In this document: in pieces, positions 1-11,580 of the stretch | How the letters are laid out: every line of letters begins with the position of its first letter | Position numbering within the stretch: position 1 is the first letter of the stretch | Assembly: GCA_002633025.1 (NCBI GenBank) | Contig: NMRB01000050.1 | Span: 338,698 to 402,697, forward strand | Origin: Notospermus geniculatus | Taxonomy: Eukaryota; Nemertea; Pilidiophora; Heteronemertea; Lineidae | DNA length: 64,000 nucleotides | Direction of reading: 5' to 3' | Made by a program: the position numbers and the translations under genes | The notes under the pieces: generated by a model | The model's input: only the letters and a program-made list of their open reading frames with translations | Databases searched by the model: none | Told to the model about the DNA's origin: nothing

Positions 1-812
1 CCGTGGGAGGATGAGTATATGCAGTCGAGAAGAACTCCAGTCCACTGTCTCCCTTCCCTTTACCCATCTTCTGAAATCTGAGCAAAGTGAGAAAAGACAT
101 CATCATCTGGATTTCTGATTCTCATTCCACGCTATTCTGTCAATCAATGTGTTCTGACCAGGATAAGTGCAGCCAGTCAATCTATAAATATTGGTAATTT
201 AATAAAACTGTTTATGTTCTGATGGAAGTTGTTTGCCAATAAAAGCTTTTGGGGTAAATATTTTCGTTTGACCATTAACAGGCCTCTTGACCTGTGACCG
301 GTGTCATCTGACAGGACGCTGAAGAAACTGCTGAGGGGAAGGGGTGATTTTGAATACAGGGTACCGTATCAGCACTGCTGGTGCCTAATCTGTCAAAATA
401 TCACATCTGATTTTGTTGGAAAATTTTTTTAAAATTTGCCGTCCCCCCGTCGCTATGCTAGCTACGGGTCTGACTTCATTTGTAATTTCATATGGTGCTT
501 GTGAATATTGCCCAAATCTGCAATTAATTTGGCTACAACTCTCCACTGACGAAATGTACAGATTTGCAGTTCTTGTTGAAATGAACAGTTAGGCTGTTAT
601 TAGAACTTGATTTCAAGTTCATTGTACCATCATGATGGTATCAGCTGCCCATGTAACAATGTCTGCATAGCAGGAGAATCCTCAGCAGAATCTGATGTAT
701 GGCCTCGGAAGTTTCAGTGAATACAAGTTCTCCCCATTCACCTTCCATTGACCAATCTTACTTTGGCACCAGGGTAGCCTATAAATCTGTGAATGCATTT
801 CTACTGAATATG
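1..812. other. Unannotated AT-rich segment
   Basis: I see no convincing exon, RNA gene or complete repeat here. If the minus-strand gene starting at 2388 extends this way, the segment would be its intron or carry further exons, but I could not fix splice sites. Around 465 there is a short GCTAGCTACGGGTCTG stretch resembling a MITE end also seen near 19700. Confidence 0.4.
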
Positions 813-814
813 TA

Positions 815-1776
815 CACTCATGGCCAAAAGTAAATGGACAGCAGTTTATCTTGAATATCTCCAAACCAATGTGGTGGAGAAAATTGAATCCGACATATGT
901 AGTAGTAAATTTTCCTGGCTATCTAATGGTATCAACGTCGAAAAAATCCGCTGAAATCCGCATTTGACAGAAGGAATTTTGTAAAGGTATGTTTTTTGCT
1001 ACTTTTTTATTTGCAGGATTTCATTCAAAATTTTTATATCACTGTGTTCTACTCATCGAGGCCTTTCATAATATATCCTGAAATTTCAAATATTCCGTGT
1101 AGAAATGTGATTTCGGGGCACTTTTATCAAAATTATGTTGGCCATGCTTGCAACACCTTTGACAGAGCCCCTTGAACCCGATGATCATGCCGGTAGATAA
1201 AAATCAATGGCCATTGAATAGTTTGTGGGATTGACGGGGTGCCAACAGGGTGTGAATTGGTCAACTAACAGGAATCCACTGAATTGACGCAGCCTGTTAT
1301 GGAAATTGACCATGCATGATAAACGCGACCTTCAGCCACAACTGGGTTTCATTATTCATTGTGAACGAGAAATGACAATACTTAGTTTTCATTCACCACC
1401 ACAACTCACAATAGTGCAGAGGCCTGTGTCAAAGGTGTTGCACGCGTGGCCAAAAATATTTGAATAAAAGTGCCCCAAAATCACATTTCTACACGGAATA
1501 TTTGAAATGTTAGGATATTTTATGAAAGGCCTCTATGAGTAGAACACAGTGATATAAAAATTTTCAATGAAATCATGCAAATAAAAAAGTAGCAAAAAAC
1601 ACGCCTTTACAAAATTCCTTCTGTCCAATGCGGTTTTCAGCGGATTTTTCCGACGCTGATACCATTAGATAGCCAGGAAAATTTACCACCACATATGTCG
1701 GATTCAATTGTCTTCAGCCCATTGTTTTGGAGATATTCAAGATAAACTGCTGTCCATTTACTTTTGGCCATGAGTG
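815..1776. mobile_element. Tc1/mariner-type foldback element, 962 bp
   Basis: The two ends are inverted copies: CACTCATGGCCAAAAGTAAA at 815 and its reverse complement ending at 1776. Both are flanked by TA (813-814 and 1777-1778), the target duplication of the Tc1/mariner superfamily. The arms are about 350 bp each and diverge only modestly, leaving about 250 bp in the middle. No transposase frame is present, so this is a non-autonomous foldback. The GGCCAAAA motif near the tips is typical of the superfamily. It lies downstream of the minus-strand exon at 2263-2388, so it may sit in that gene's first intron. Confidence 0.9.
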
Positions 1777-2262
1777 TACATGCAAATGAGGTCAGTTTGA
1801 GGTGGACTTTGGTAAGTTTAAAACCAAGGTGTTGGGTGATTTGGTGCTCTCAACCAGCAGCTATTTACAGTTGTAACAATAACACTGGCAACCAAACAGC
1901 TAAGTTGCTGAAAGTTTGATATTCTTCCGAACTCTGTACACTAAACATTTCACAACACCACCAAGATCGTCTGCTAAAGGTGAGAATGTTATCCAGCATC
2001 TTCCCATTACCTGCGCACTGGTAGTAAGACAAAAAATGCTTCATTCATTGGGGAAGTGATGGCAACATATGGTCCCTGCCAGCCGTGCAACGCTTCTCGT
2101 ATCAATCATCAACCAGAGCGCGATTGGTCACAAGATGGCCGCCAAGGCAGCCATCTTGAAATTCTCCCGCGCGTGTGAGATCCAAATTTTCCCGTGTGAG
2201 GATCGGAAAGTACCAAAGTTTGTCAAGGTGTTAATGTACTTCCCGAGCTGCGCAATACTTAC

Positions 2263-2388
2263 GTATTTTTGCGACAAGCACATGTAATAATCCTGATTGC
2301 GCAAGACCACCAAAGGTGTTGACGAGTCTCCATCGTAAATTACGTCAAATTTTAAAGTTTTACCTGCCATTATTTCTCTGTATGTCAT
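2263..2388 (-). CDS. First coding exon of an unrecognised protein (partial)
   Basis: On the minus strand an open frame starts at ATG 2388 (peptide MTYREI) or at a second in-frame ATG at 2370, whose peptide begins MAGKTLKFDV. It reads to ...MCLSQKY and stops at base 2263, directly before a consensus GTAAGT donor (plus-strand ACTTAC at 2257-2262). From the second ATG the exon holds exactly 36 codons and ends in phase 0. The second ATG (taATGGC context) is the likelier start. The peptide is mixed hydrophilic/hydrophobic, has no signal peptide, and contains acidic YDGDSS and LRNQDYY segments. I do not recognise the family. The following exons should lie at lower coordinates, partly beyond the window edge. 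Without a second exon the gene call remains a strong candidate only. Confidence 0.55.
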
Positions 2389-2470
2389 TCCATCACGTAA
2401 AAACGCTCAACAAAATTTTAGCTTTGACGAAGGTGCTTCACTAAACCTTTTGACAGACCAGTCGCACATA
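2389..2470 (-). promoter_or_regulatory. Candidate 5' UTR/promoter of the minus-strand gene
   Basis: This is the sequence immediately upstream, on the minus strand, of the start codon at 2388 or 2370. No TATA box is evident. It is assigned only from its position. Confidence 0.25.
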
Positions 2471-2790
2471 ATTGTTACAGGTTGTTACAAGGAAGTTACT
2501 AATTTTTTTATTTTGGGGGGGGGGGCTGAAGTGTGAGTCAATGGCTGCAATTATTGCTTTAGCGTACCCTTTCTGTCAAAAAAAAAATCGTAAAGTCAGG
2601 TTCTTTTTCAGGTTTGGTAGACCAGTCGCACATTGTTACAGGTTGTTACAAGGAAGTTACTTAGTTTTTATAATGTTTTTTAATATGGGGTTGTTGGCTG
2701 AAATGTCAGTCAATGACTGCAATTCTTCTTTAGATGCTTTGGCGTGTCCTTTCTGTCAAAAAAATCGTCGTCAATTCAGGTTCTTTGCCA
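2455..2790. repeat. Tandem duplication, period about 164 bp
   Basis: A block beginning with the words accagtcgcacattgttac and containing ggttgttacaaggaagttac, a T-rich stretch, gtcaatg-ctgcaatt and ctttctgtcaaaaa occurs twice in tandem (first gtcgcac at 2461, second at 2625). The copies differ by small indels, notably in a homopolymer G run near 2515 and an A run near 2580. Confidence 0.8.
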
Positions 2791-2799
2791 CGTTCACGG

Positions 2800-3865
2800 T
2801 ATTTGCTCTAATCCCTATCTATTCAGAGTTGTATCCACGACACCTTAATCCGTCCCTCCATTCAGTGATGTCCCCTAATTACCCACTTTTTACCCCTGGA
2901 TGCCTCCACGATGCCAGATAGCCATGGTGATTGCGGGGACATCTCCCAGGCCCGGACCTTTGATGTCATCGGCCTGAGGGGTAGCGCGGCGGTACAATCG
3001 GGTTTAAAAAGTTGAAGAGGGTGGCTGTTTTATGGTTGAATTGACTAATTTGGACACCTGTGGAAGGCTATCTGCCTTCGACGAAGGATTCCTTTGGGAA
3101 AGTATTTTTACCTAGTGACACTAGTGTCTGCACTGTAACTCTGTCACCAGCAAAACTATACATGTAATGACTTCAAAGAAATCTTACAATATCTCCAGAA
3201 ACAACCAAGCATCGTTGCAGAAAAAAAAATAAAAATCGTATTTGGTTGGCATAAAAGACTATAGGCCTACCCCTCGTATGTCTGCATTTATGAAACCAGG
3301 TGGTTTCTATAGCCTATACCCCTCGTGGGCCAATAGAACCGGACTAAGATTCCAGGGAGACTTAGACTCCTGTTGCACCGTCTTGGATAAAGACTGACTT
3401 TTTGTATGAATATCTTCCTTCCATCATGTTCGCTGTGATTATACGTAAGACTGTACAATGCCTGCACTGCCTGTTATTGGCCCTTTCCGGCATCTCCCCA
3501 TTCCTTACATGCAGATGAACGTTCCCTTCCAATGTCTTGCCTAATGATGACTTCATTAACACAAGGTGAAAAGTTTATCTCTCACAATCAACAGGTCTTC
3601 AAGAAGGCTGAGCAGTGGTTCAGGAGAAAAATTCGCGAATTGCGTCCGCTTCTACGAAATCTTACTAATGCTGATCCAATCCAATCGCCATTGGCATTGG
3701 TGCTGATGAGGGTGAATTGGCTGATTTGAAAATTTCGGAGAAACCTTTCTTTGTTCAATCTTAGCCAGTTTATCTTGGCCTTCGGTGTTATTTGCCTTCG
3801 CTTGCCCTCAGCACCGTATTACAATCATTCTATCAGGTCGCTGAACCTTTCTTTTATTTTGTTTT
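2800..3865. other. No feature recognised
   Basis: Open frames here are short and lack paired splice signals. The segment contains several TAGGCCTA-type words and a C-rich block near 2870-2990, but no repeat structure I can define. Confidence 0.4.
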
Positions 3866-3869
3866 ACAC

Positions 3870-4345
3870 GTAACATGAATAGGCCTATAATCCAAATCCG
3901 CCTTCTTTTCATGCACATGCACACCAGTACATTTATGGACTGATAGAATCCCGGCAGATGGTGATTTTTTTCCACGCAACGCCGGATCACAACAAAAACA
4001 ACAATCAGTCATAACCTTCATATATTATATTATACTCCGCGTGCCTTGGAGGTGAAGCATCACTGCATTGCCAACTGCTGGGAGATTATTTCTTTTTGCA
4101 CATAACATAAAGTACAGGCCTAATAATCCAAGCTATCCACCTTCTTTTCATGCACATGCACACTAGTACATTTATGGACGGATAGAAGCCCGGCAGATGT
4201 TGATTTTTTTCCTTGCAACGACCACAACAAAAACAGCAATCAGTCATAATAACCTTCATAAAGTATTATATTCCATCTGCCAAGCTTCAGGTGAAGCATC
4301 ACTGAAATTGCCTTTTATTTTAGTACCAATTGCTGGAATATTCCG
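3870..4345. repeat. Tandem duplication, period about 239 bp
   Basis: The stretch cttcttttcatgcacatgca starts at 3902 and again at 4141. In both copies it is followed by cattatggac, cggcagatg-tgattttttt, acaacaaaaaca-caatcagt and a ggtgaagcatcactg tail. Identity is high with scattered substitutions, indicating an old tandem duplication. Confidence 0.8.
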
Positions 4346-5081
4346 TGCCAGTTTCCTCGGCTCAGTTACCCCTCTCGTTATGCTAATGGCCCTGGTAATT
4401 AGCGAACAATGAAGACTGAAGGGCAGGTTGCATGTCTGGAGATAATAGGTCATGAAGGCCTTGTATTTGCTACAAGTCATGAGAGTCGGGGAAAGGTGTG
4501 AAAAAAATTTGAGTTGGAATTTAAAGGCGGTTCCCATTTTTTTGTTCATTTTGCCCAGAGTTTGAATAAAGCGCTCCATATGGTCAAGGTCCCTGCAGTC
4601 GTGTTTACACAATGAAAAGAGACATTTTATTCTCTGCAGGGCACATTTTTTAAAATTCAAGGTAAAGTCATAGCAACGGTGTTAAAAATGGTCCAGCTGG
4701 CCTAGCATGTTCATCGTCGGCAGCTCCGATCACAGCGGGGTAGTAACGTTAAGTAACGAATGTTGTGGCGGGAATCATTGATTGGTCGTCTGCTCTTACC
4801 TCAGCATCGCCGACCCTGGGAATCGATGGATGAGTAAGCGATAGTGATCAGTTGTAACCAGCTGGAGAAAAACTCGAAATATATCTTCCTCATGTTCGAT
4901 TAACATCGCAGGAAGTCTGAGTACGAGCTTCGCTTAATTTCTACGCTGTTCGGGCAAATGCCAAATATTTTCAGAAGGATCGTCAACATTCTGTTGTATT
5001 CACTCACTTGCTAACATTACATGTCTTGTGATTGTTTTTCTTTCAGAACTCCGCGCAATCGAAGAAATGGAGTAAACAACA

Positions 5082-5222
5082 AAGATGGCCGATAGAGCAG
5101 CCATCTTTAGGAGATGTCCGATGAGACAACATCTTGAGCATTGGACGAGATGCAAACAGCAAGATGGCTGACGGGCAGCCATCTTGAGGAGAGGTGTTGG
5201 ATGTGACAGCCATCTTGAACAT
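5082..5222. repeat. Degenerate repeat of AAGATGGC-GCAGCCATCTT palindromes
   Basis: Short inverted motifs of the form aagatggc...gcagccatctt recur three to four times at spacings of roughly 40-50 bp. A similar isolated palindrome lies at about 2131-2158. The long minus-strand open frame across this stretch is a by-product of the repeat and is not taken as a gene. Confidence 0.5.
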
Positions 5223-5878
5223 GGCCGGCGAGCAATCGTTTCCTTGAAGTTCAAAACTTTCTCCGTTTCTGAACTTTCTCCGTTTCTGCTAGTGTTACAA
5301 AATGGAACTTTCGGTCCCTGACACATCCAGTCTTGCTTCTCTGCACCAGTTAGTATCTCCTCTTGTCCATTTCTCCAAGTCAGCGCTGGGAAGGAAAGAA
5401 CGCGAAACAACCGAAGGATGTTTTCGCAACACGGCTGGGCGTACCCCAAGTTTGTGGCGGTAAACATTGATTGATCGCTCATCTGGCCTTCCTTCTCAAT
5501 AAGCGCCCCTGGGAGTGGTGAGTAAACCATACGGGAGGCCGATAGCTCCGTTATCAGAGATGTACTACCGTGCAACAGATACTAACTAGCCGCAAAACGA
5601 TACCTAATCTTCAACTTGTGGAAAGATACAATTTGCAAAAACTCTTCGCAGGCAGATAGATGTAGCGAGTTATATTCCCAGGGCCTTCAGCTAAATTCAT
5701 GGGCATGCTGGCGTCTCCTCTGTTCAGCTGGTGGAAAATTTTTTTCAAAATATGGAACTCTCTATCATCTTGTCTCCCTCTTTTGTCCCTGCAGGGGACT
5801 CCTCTGAAAAGTCGTATATTGGTGGGAAATGGCAAGGGGGTTGTTGCTTTCCCCGTTTTTTACAACAATGGGTAAAGT

Positions 5879-6095
5879 CAGGCGCGGATCCAAGGGAGGG
5901 GGCGCACCCGGCGCACGCCCCAACCCCTTTCTGCCAGCAAATCTGTAAAATCGACCGCCCCCTTTCTGCCAGCAAATCTGTAAAATCGACCGTGAAATTC
6001 TGAAATTTGCAGCAAATCATTGAAATTCACGGCAAATTTCAATGTTTCTAGCAGCACAGTGCGCTCCCTCTTTTCCGAAATCGTGGATCCCCCTG
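5879..6095. mobile_element. MITE, hAT-like CAGGSGCGGATCC ends, copy 1
   Basis: The element starts CAGGCGCGGATCCAAGG and ends GGATCCCCCTG. It is flanked on both sides by AAAGT (5874-5878 and 6096-6100), an apparent 5-bp target duplication. The interior holds the family word tgaaattctgaaatttg-agcaaat and a local duplication of ctttctgccagcaaatctgt. Related copies lie at 37690-37863 and 51676-51843. CAGGGGCGGATCCAG-type ends are widespread in animal genomes; hAT affiliation is my inference. Confidence 0.8.
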
Positions 6096-6861
6096 AAAGT
6101 CGTTATATGAAGAGCGTCAATGTAGTCCTGTATTGAAGTTTGGGTAGGCCTACAGGGTTCAAAAGGGTCCTGCGTTTCGTGACCTCGAGTTTTTCTGTCC
6201 TTGATGTGAAAAACAACAGTTTCGCGATGTTGAAACTGCCATCTGTCTACAGGCTTCAGGCAATGGGTCGTAAGTCTATTGTAAAACCATCGAGAACAAT
6301 AGATTTAAGGTAAACCTTAATGTTAAGGGATGTTCTAAAATACGGCCCAATGATTTTTTGAGGTCCTTGGCAGACGATACTCTGGGCAAAAAATGGTCTT
6401 CCGCATGAAGTGCGACCTCTATTGGTAATTGATGTCTAGACAGAGAAACCGGAAGTGACATTTAAAACTCACCACGCTTTTCTCCGAACAGCTGACAATT
6501 GGAATCAGCGAACTGACAGTTAGCAGAAACATTTCATTTTTCATTTGCACGCTTCTTTTATTTCATGACGCTGTTCACTTAGCCATTGTCTAAAGTTTAA
6601 AATATACATTTTCCACCCGTGTTTACCTGGGTGTTTACAATGGATTCAAAGACACGCTCACTTGGCGAACGCACCATGTTTCGTTAAATTTCCACTCGTA
6701 AAACCAGGTGAGAACGTTGGTTTTTACAACGATCTTGGGAAGACGAGATAGCGTGAACAGTCGAAGACTCCTCTGCGTCCATCACATGATCTCTCTTGAT
6801 GGATTCAGCGAAATGTCGAAAAAGCATTGGTAAGGCTAGGCGCACGTTGACGGCACAACTA

Positions 6862-6978
6862 GGGAGTTTTCGCAAAGCCCCCGAAGCGCCAACGCGAACG
6901 CCAAACCCATTGTTCGATGCTACGAAAAGACCACCGAATAAAAGGATAGACGTTCGCGTTGGCTTTGCGAAAACTCCC
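6862..6978. mobile_element. MITE with TA target duplication, 117 bp
   Basis: The ends are GGGAGTTTTCGCAAAGCC and its reverse complement, bounded by TA at 6860-6861 and 6979-6980. The inverted similarity extends inward through ccaacgcgaacg. There is no coding capacity. A fragment with a similar end (tttgcgaaacctccctaat) is present near 15385. Confidence 0.75.
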
Positions 6979-7005
6979 TAATGTCAATGCGGTAGGGGTG
7001 TTTTT

Positions 7006-7062
7006 AAAGTCGACTGACCCGGCTGAACGACGAGTCCAGCAGCATTGGGTCAGTCGACTTTA
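7006..7062. repeat. Short hairpin, 15-bp perfect stem
   Basis: AAAGTCGACTGACCC is followed about 27 bp later by its exact reverse complement. It lies 28 bp from the end of the preceding MITE and may be a remnant of another one. Confidence 0.6.
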
Positions 7063-7214
7063 CAACCGAATGGACATTTGCCGTCAATGTGCGCCCAGCT
7101 TAGAAAGGCGATACTGGACATAAGAAATACCTTTGCGGTTTCGGTGTCTTCCGTTTTTGGCTGCGCCATATATGACCTTGGGAAAGGGGCATTGCCCTTT
7201 ACAAAAAAGGAGTA

Positions 7215-7284
7215 TTTGAATGGTGTTTTAGTAGAGCATTCTCTAATGCATTACGCAATGCACTGTTCCAAAACACCATTCAAT
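7215..7284. repeat. Inverted repeat TTGAATGGTGTTTT
   Basis: A 14-bp perfect inverted pair (ttgaatggtgtttt / aaaacaccattcaa) encloses about 42 bp. Weaker inverted similarity continues outward. It is probably a degenerate MITE. Confidence 0.5.
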
Positions 7285-7872
7285 TAAAAGGGTACGAATA
7301 CCCATGGTAATCAATGGTAAAGGTAGCACCAATGTGATGAACACGCACCAAAAATGTTAGCCAGTCAGCTGTGGAACTGAATCCTAATCGAGCATTCCAT
7401 TACTTGCAGTATTACTGACCTACGTCAAGCAATTTCAAAATAAATTTAGACTGAGGTATAACTGCGCAATTCCCGATCATTTTGCGTCGTGGCCGGAATG
7501 CTCTCAATCCAACAATAACACTCCACTTGTCCCAGCGTCTCATCCTCTTGTCCAATACAAACACCAACCTCTTCATTTCAATGGAGATTTGCTCACCTCT
7601 GGGCTTTTCAGATCGTTACGCATTCTTTGTGTTGCTATTATCAACAGTGTTTGGATATTGGTGATGGTTTGGGTGAGTTTGTAGGTGACATCCCGCGGCC
7701 CCGCCGTGCGTGCCTTGTCAGAAACTGACGCGAATTTCGTGCCTTTACTGGAAAATGGATAAAAAGCATATTGTGTCCTTTGAACTGGAAATGATGTTCC
7801 GGGTTGGTTACTTGGTAAGGAAAGTCATACTTCGTCATTGTCGATACTCGAATCTGGGGTACATTAAACAGA

Positions 7873-8106
7873 CAGACTTTTCCAACAAAGATGGCGGTCT
7901 GCAGTTCTCACCATATGACGTCAGAAGCTTTAATGCCATTTAGTGGCCACTGTCACGATATGCTGGTGAAGTGGGCCATGGGCACAAAAGTTTAGGTAAA
8001 ATAATTGTCTGAAAAGATGCATTTGGTAGTGTTATGATATGGACAAAGAATGGCCATGACGTCATGTGGGAGAACTAGTTGGCCACCATGTTTCTGAAAA
8101 GGTCTA
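7873..8106. mobile_element. MITE family 'AGACCTTTCCAACAAAGATGG', copy 1
   Basis: The left end cagacttttccaacaaagat and the right end ending gaaaaggtcta are inverted matches, continuing inward through cagttctcac and the atgacgtca box. Copies occur at 41930-42123 and 60026-60193 with the same end motif and internal words such as ttgtgcccat. It is non-coding. Confidence 0.75.
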
Positions 8107-8109
8107 TAG

Positions 8110-9090
8110 GTCTTTCAGTATGTCATACTGGTAACAGGCCCAACGGAACATGTAACAGTCCTTCGGTACCAAACAGTTTGGGACTCAGATGAAACGCCTC
8201 AGTCCACTGGGCTCTTTTGGTTTGGGAGTGGTTTCTAGTAGTCTTGGATGTGAGTGCTTGCTGCTCACTGCTCGGACGCAGAAGGCAAATCCCAATAGTG
8301 GATCTCCGCAGAGTTTGGTCATAACCTTCCTTTTTGCCCTGGAGGTAAAAGGAAATATGTACACCAGAGTGAATGGATTTTAATTCCATAATTTAATTTG
8401 GTTTAAAGGGTTGGTCAACTTCCTTCTTCATTGCCTTAAATTGAGGAAAGGGGCTGGGCCAAACATCGGTTATAATCGGTTTGGACAAACGAAATCCAAT
8501 CGTATTTGGTCAGAACGATTAGTAGTCCGTGCCAATCCAATAAAGGAATCAGAGTGAAATGGTCCAGATCCTGTACTCCGGTCAAGAAGGAAGTGGCGGC
8601 CATTTTGTCTGTCCTCAGGCGTCAAGGACAAATGAAGGACGATGGGTAATTGTTGTGAGGACGGACGTCCATCGTTGGCCGAAATGTAAACACGAATTTG
8701 ACGCTAGGGTGTAGCCAGGAGGGTATTTATGATCGTACTTGTTCTGCTTGCCTTATACTTGAGGCTATAGTGTTTGTTCCGTGCAAACAGTAAGGGTCTT
8801 TAGTGGGTAAGCTACTACCTGTGATGCTATTAGGGGGCCCGATGCCCTTGGGTCATTGGAGTGGTCATGGGCCAGGTCTATGGTCAAACGCCAATAGCTC
8901 TAGGCGGGTGGGGCGGGATATCGTGACGAGTTGGTTGAGTCCTGATGCTCCAAGGTCACTGTGAGCGCAGATCATTGAGCAGGTCTCAAAACTTCCTCAA
9001 AGAAAGTGAGAAACAGAACGTACAAGGGACAGATTTGACAACAATATGGCATCTTGTGTCAACACCCTTCCGCCGCCGATCCCATGGGTT
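8110..9090. other. No feature recognised
   Basis: Two opposing open frames overlap at 8123-8389 but have no splice context and resemble nothing I know. The rest shows no repeat I can pair within the window. Confidence 0.4.
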
Positions 9091-9160
9091 TCAGGCCCGC
9101 ATCCAGGGGGAGGCGTGGGGGCGTCCCCCCCCCCCACACTATTTTTCTATTTTTGGCAGN
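9091..9160. mobile_element. Truncated hAT-like MITE end
   Basis: CAGGCCCGCATCCAGGGGGA matches the left end of the family at 5879, 37690 and 51676. It is followed by a long C tract and a single N at 9160. No matching right end was found, so this is a fragment or a locally misassembled copy. Confidence 0.5.
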
Positions 9161-9774
9161 CAAACTTCCGCTAACTTCATTAGTTGAATCAAAAAAGTGT
9201 TCAGCCCGGTTGCCGGCGCGGCGATACGGGGACAGACGACAATTAGCGTCCACTCGTTACTTCCGCTCTGGAATGGCCCACTAATCCTGGGACTCGGACG
9301 AAAATAGCGCCGAGTTATGAAGTGAAGGAATGCAAAGTGAACAGCTGTGGTCTGCCGTGTGTAATTACTACAAATTACTTGGTGATTTTATTGAAAAATT
9401 TTAATATTCTTTTGTGTTTGACGGCCGCGGTATCTGTGTCTTTATTCACGGTTGGTCGATTTCTGCCCCTGATGAAGCACCCCTGGATGAGATTCTCGGA
9501 GGGTGATTTGGAGATGCTCATCATTCTCTTGTCTTTGTCATGCCTGTAAAAGCCGAGGCATATGGTCACGTCTTAACCGCACCGCTCATCAACAGCAAAT
9601 GGACATCTTATAGACTAGGATTATACCCCATCAGACTGGCCCGACACCCAGGGGCTGTGAGGCGTCATGTTCAATCTACGACCGGCACATATGCCATCTG
9701 AACTGTCAAATTTTGGATTTTATCCCTGTCTAGTTTTATTTTCGATCACAACCTGAATGAATGTTGGAAATAAA

Positions 9775-9978
9775 ATGGCGGAAATTGACGCCATTAACAG
9801 CCGGCTTTTCCTAAAATGGAGTTTACGTCTTTTTGATGTTGCTGAGAATGAAATTTTACGGCGCATTATCGGGTCGGAGCAAATAAGTGTTATTCTAGGC
9901 CTACTACATGTAATAGAATGTGTGTCCTGCAGTGCCTCTGGGCGTCACCCTGTCACGGGTCTGCGGCCAATCAGATAA
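9775..9978 (+). other. Coding-like open frame starting MAEIDAIN, status unclear
   Basis: ATG at 9775 lies in a good start context (aaaATGGC) and opens a 67-codon frame ending at a stop at 9978. The first 40 or so residues (MAEIDAINSRLF..., then ...ENEILRRIIG) look protein-like, with alternating charged and hydrophobic residues. I find no strong donor inside it and do not recognise the product. It could be a short first exon or chance. Confidence 0.2.
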
Positions 9979-10030
9979 ATGCTTAGAAAACGATGAATCT
10001 GACGAAGATTTCTGCAAAAGGCGGGTTAAC

Positions 10031-10374
10031 TGGACACCAACACTGAATACATGTATTACGTAATCACACCAATGTAAATGACACCAACACTGAATATAAC
10101 GTAGGGCCTAATCATACCAATGTAAATAGACACCAACACTGAATATTACGTAATCATACCAATGCAAATGGACACCAACACTGAATATTACGTAATCATA
10201 CCAATGTAAATGGAGAAAAATGAATATTACGTAAATCATACCAATGTAAATGGACAACAACACAGAATATTACGTAATCATACCAATGTAAATGGACATC
10301 AACACTGAACATTTCGTAATCATACCAATGTAAATGGACAACAGCAATGAATATTACGTAATCGTACCAATGTG
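10031..10374. repeat. Minisatellite, about 42-bp unit, 8 copies
   Basis: Eight head-to-tail units of the type tggacaccaacactgaatat + tacgtaatcataccaatgta. The first two units carry small insertions and the fifth a deletion. The central decamer ATTACGTAAT is a perfect palindrome. TTACGTAA is intact in six of the eight units and altered in units 2 and 7. No coding role is apparent. Confidence 0.95.
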
Positions 10375-11081
10375 TTTATACTGCGTATTGAAGTATCTAA
10401 TTAAAACATTTCGTGTGTGAGCTAATACTAGCGGAAATGTGCTGTCTACAGAACGGTGACATTCCCGAGGGTGACGATATCTCCGGACACCCCACTGTTA
10501 CCAGCCGGGCGTTCGCTAAACTTCCTCACGTCATGCGTTATAAATGCCTAACTGTAAATATGACCCACCATAACCTTTACATCATCCTTAAATTTCACTT
10601 AACCCCTGAAAAAGGGCCCAAATTTTAAAATTAGCCGCCCGCCCTGTTACGTTCGGTCGTCACAAATCTAAACTTAATAGCCTTCAATAGAACCAATTGA
10701 GAAATTACAGAGGTGTGAAATTTCTTACCCACCCGACTTTGGTAAAGTCAGCCGATTTGAAAGGAGAGAATTCCTTATATCAAGTCGTGGACGTAAAGTG
10801 CAGTGACCCATTATCTCTCAGAGCATATGCCAGCCCTTATTGCCCTTTGGACCCCTGAGTGCGCAGTCCTGGCCGAGATTTCGGGGTTATTTTCGAAGTA
10901 ATGTCTCTGGTTACCATATCGAGGCTGAAAGTTCTGTTACGAAGCAAATGAGGCGTTAAATAGATTGAGTTGCTGATCATGACGTCACAGAACGTTGATG
11001 GTCTGCATGTCCAATTCCCAAGAGAAGAACAAGAAGGAAAGATTGGAACTGCTGCAAAACTGAGTCGGCATGTTGTCCCAA

Positions 11082-11205
11082 AAAGCTATAGATATCCAAC
11101 ATAAGGCACAAAAAACACACAAAATGATAGTAAACATGATGTCGTCTCCAAATCTCGCAAATTTTCGACCCCAACCGGGGTCTTCCTCAGGCACTTTCTA
11201 GTTGA
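11082..11205 (-). repeat. Dispersed hairpin repeat 'GAGGAAGACCCC', copy 1
   Basis: Read on the minus strand, ctagaaagtgcctgaggaag is followed by a GACCCC...GGGGTC hairpin, cgaaaatttgcga and then about 70 bp shared with 47415-47537 (ending tgttggatatc). A third copy of only the hairpin part is at 17427-17474. Hairpins of this style are common next to retroelement-derived repeats; which family is unknown. Confidence 0.7.
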
Positions 11206-11305
11206 GATCCCAGAAGTGATCCAAAGAAGTGTCCCAAAAAGCAGTTCCACTTCTGATCCCAGAAGTGTCCCATCAGAAGTGTCCCAAAAAGCAGTTCCTG
11301 AGTAC
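11206..11305. repeat. Short tandem repeat, period about 50 bp
   Basis: The words gaagtgtcccaaaaagcagt occur at 11227 and 11277, with tgatcccagaagtg repeated beside them. Two copies adjoin the hairpin repeat. Confidence 0.7.
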
Positions 11306-11504
11306 CAAGTCAAAGTGATATTAAAATATAGATGAAATTCAATAAGAAATTTATTTGAAATAACAACATAATGTATTACGTCCACATCTTCAAGCGAAAA
11401 AAAGTTTCTGTCGGTGTAACAGTGCAGAGTGTCCCCCTGTAAAAAGTGTCCACTTCTATTGTTGAATGACGAAATAAGCGGCGTGATTATAGAAAACCAA
11501 TCCC

Positions 11505-11580
11505 CAGAGATTAGAATGTAATAATCTTTTGTTCCTGGGACAGTTTTTTCTGGGGGCATTCTTTCCCTTTACGCCGGCAA
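11505..11580. repeat. Dispersed repeat shared with 19720-19800
   Basis: The words agagattagaatgt, cttttgt, gacagtttt, ctg-gg-c and ttctttcc follow in the same order and spacing at both positions on the plus strand. About 75-80 bp are alignable with roughly three quarters identity. The origin is unknown. Confidence 0.6.

Noticed and set aside
815-1776. CRISPR-like or integron-like repeat structure
   Set aside because: The repeat is a single inverted pair with TA duplication, typical of Tc1/mariner, and the genome is animal.
4256-4660. 134-codon minus-strand frame
   Set aside because: Partly overlaps the 239-bp tandem duplication; no donor or acceptor matches the frame.
5000-5575. 191-codon minus-strand frame
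   Set aside because: It crosses the AAGATGGC palindrome repeat and has no domain or splice evidence.
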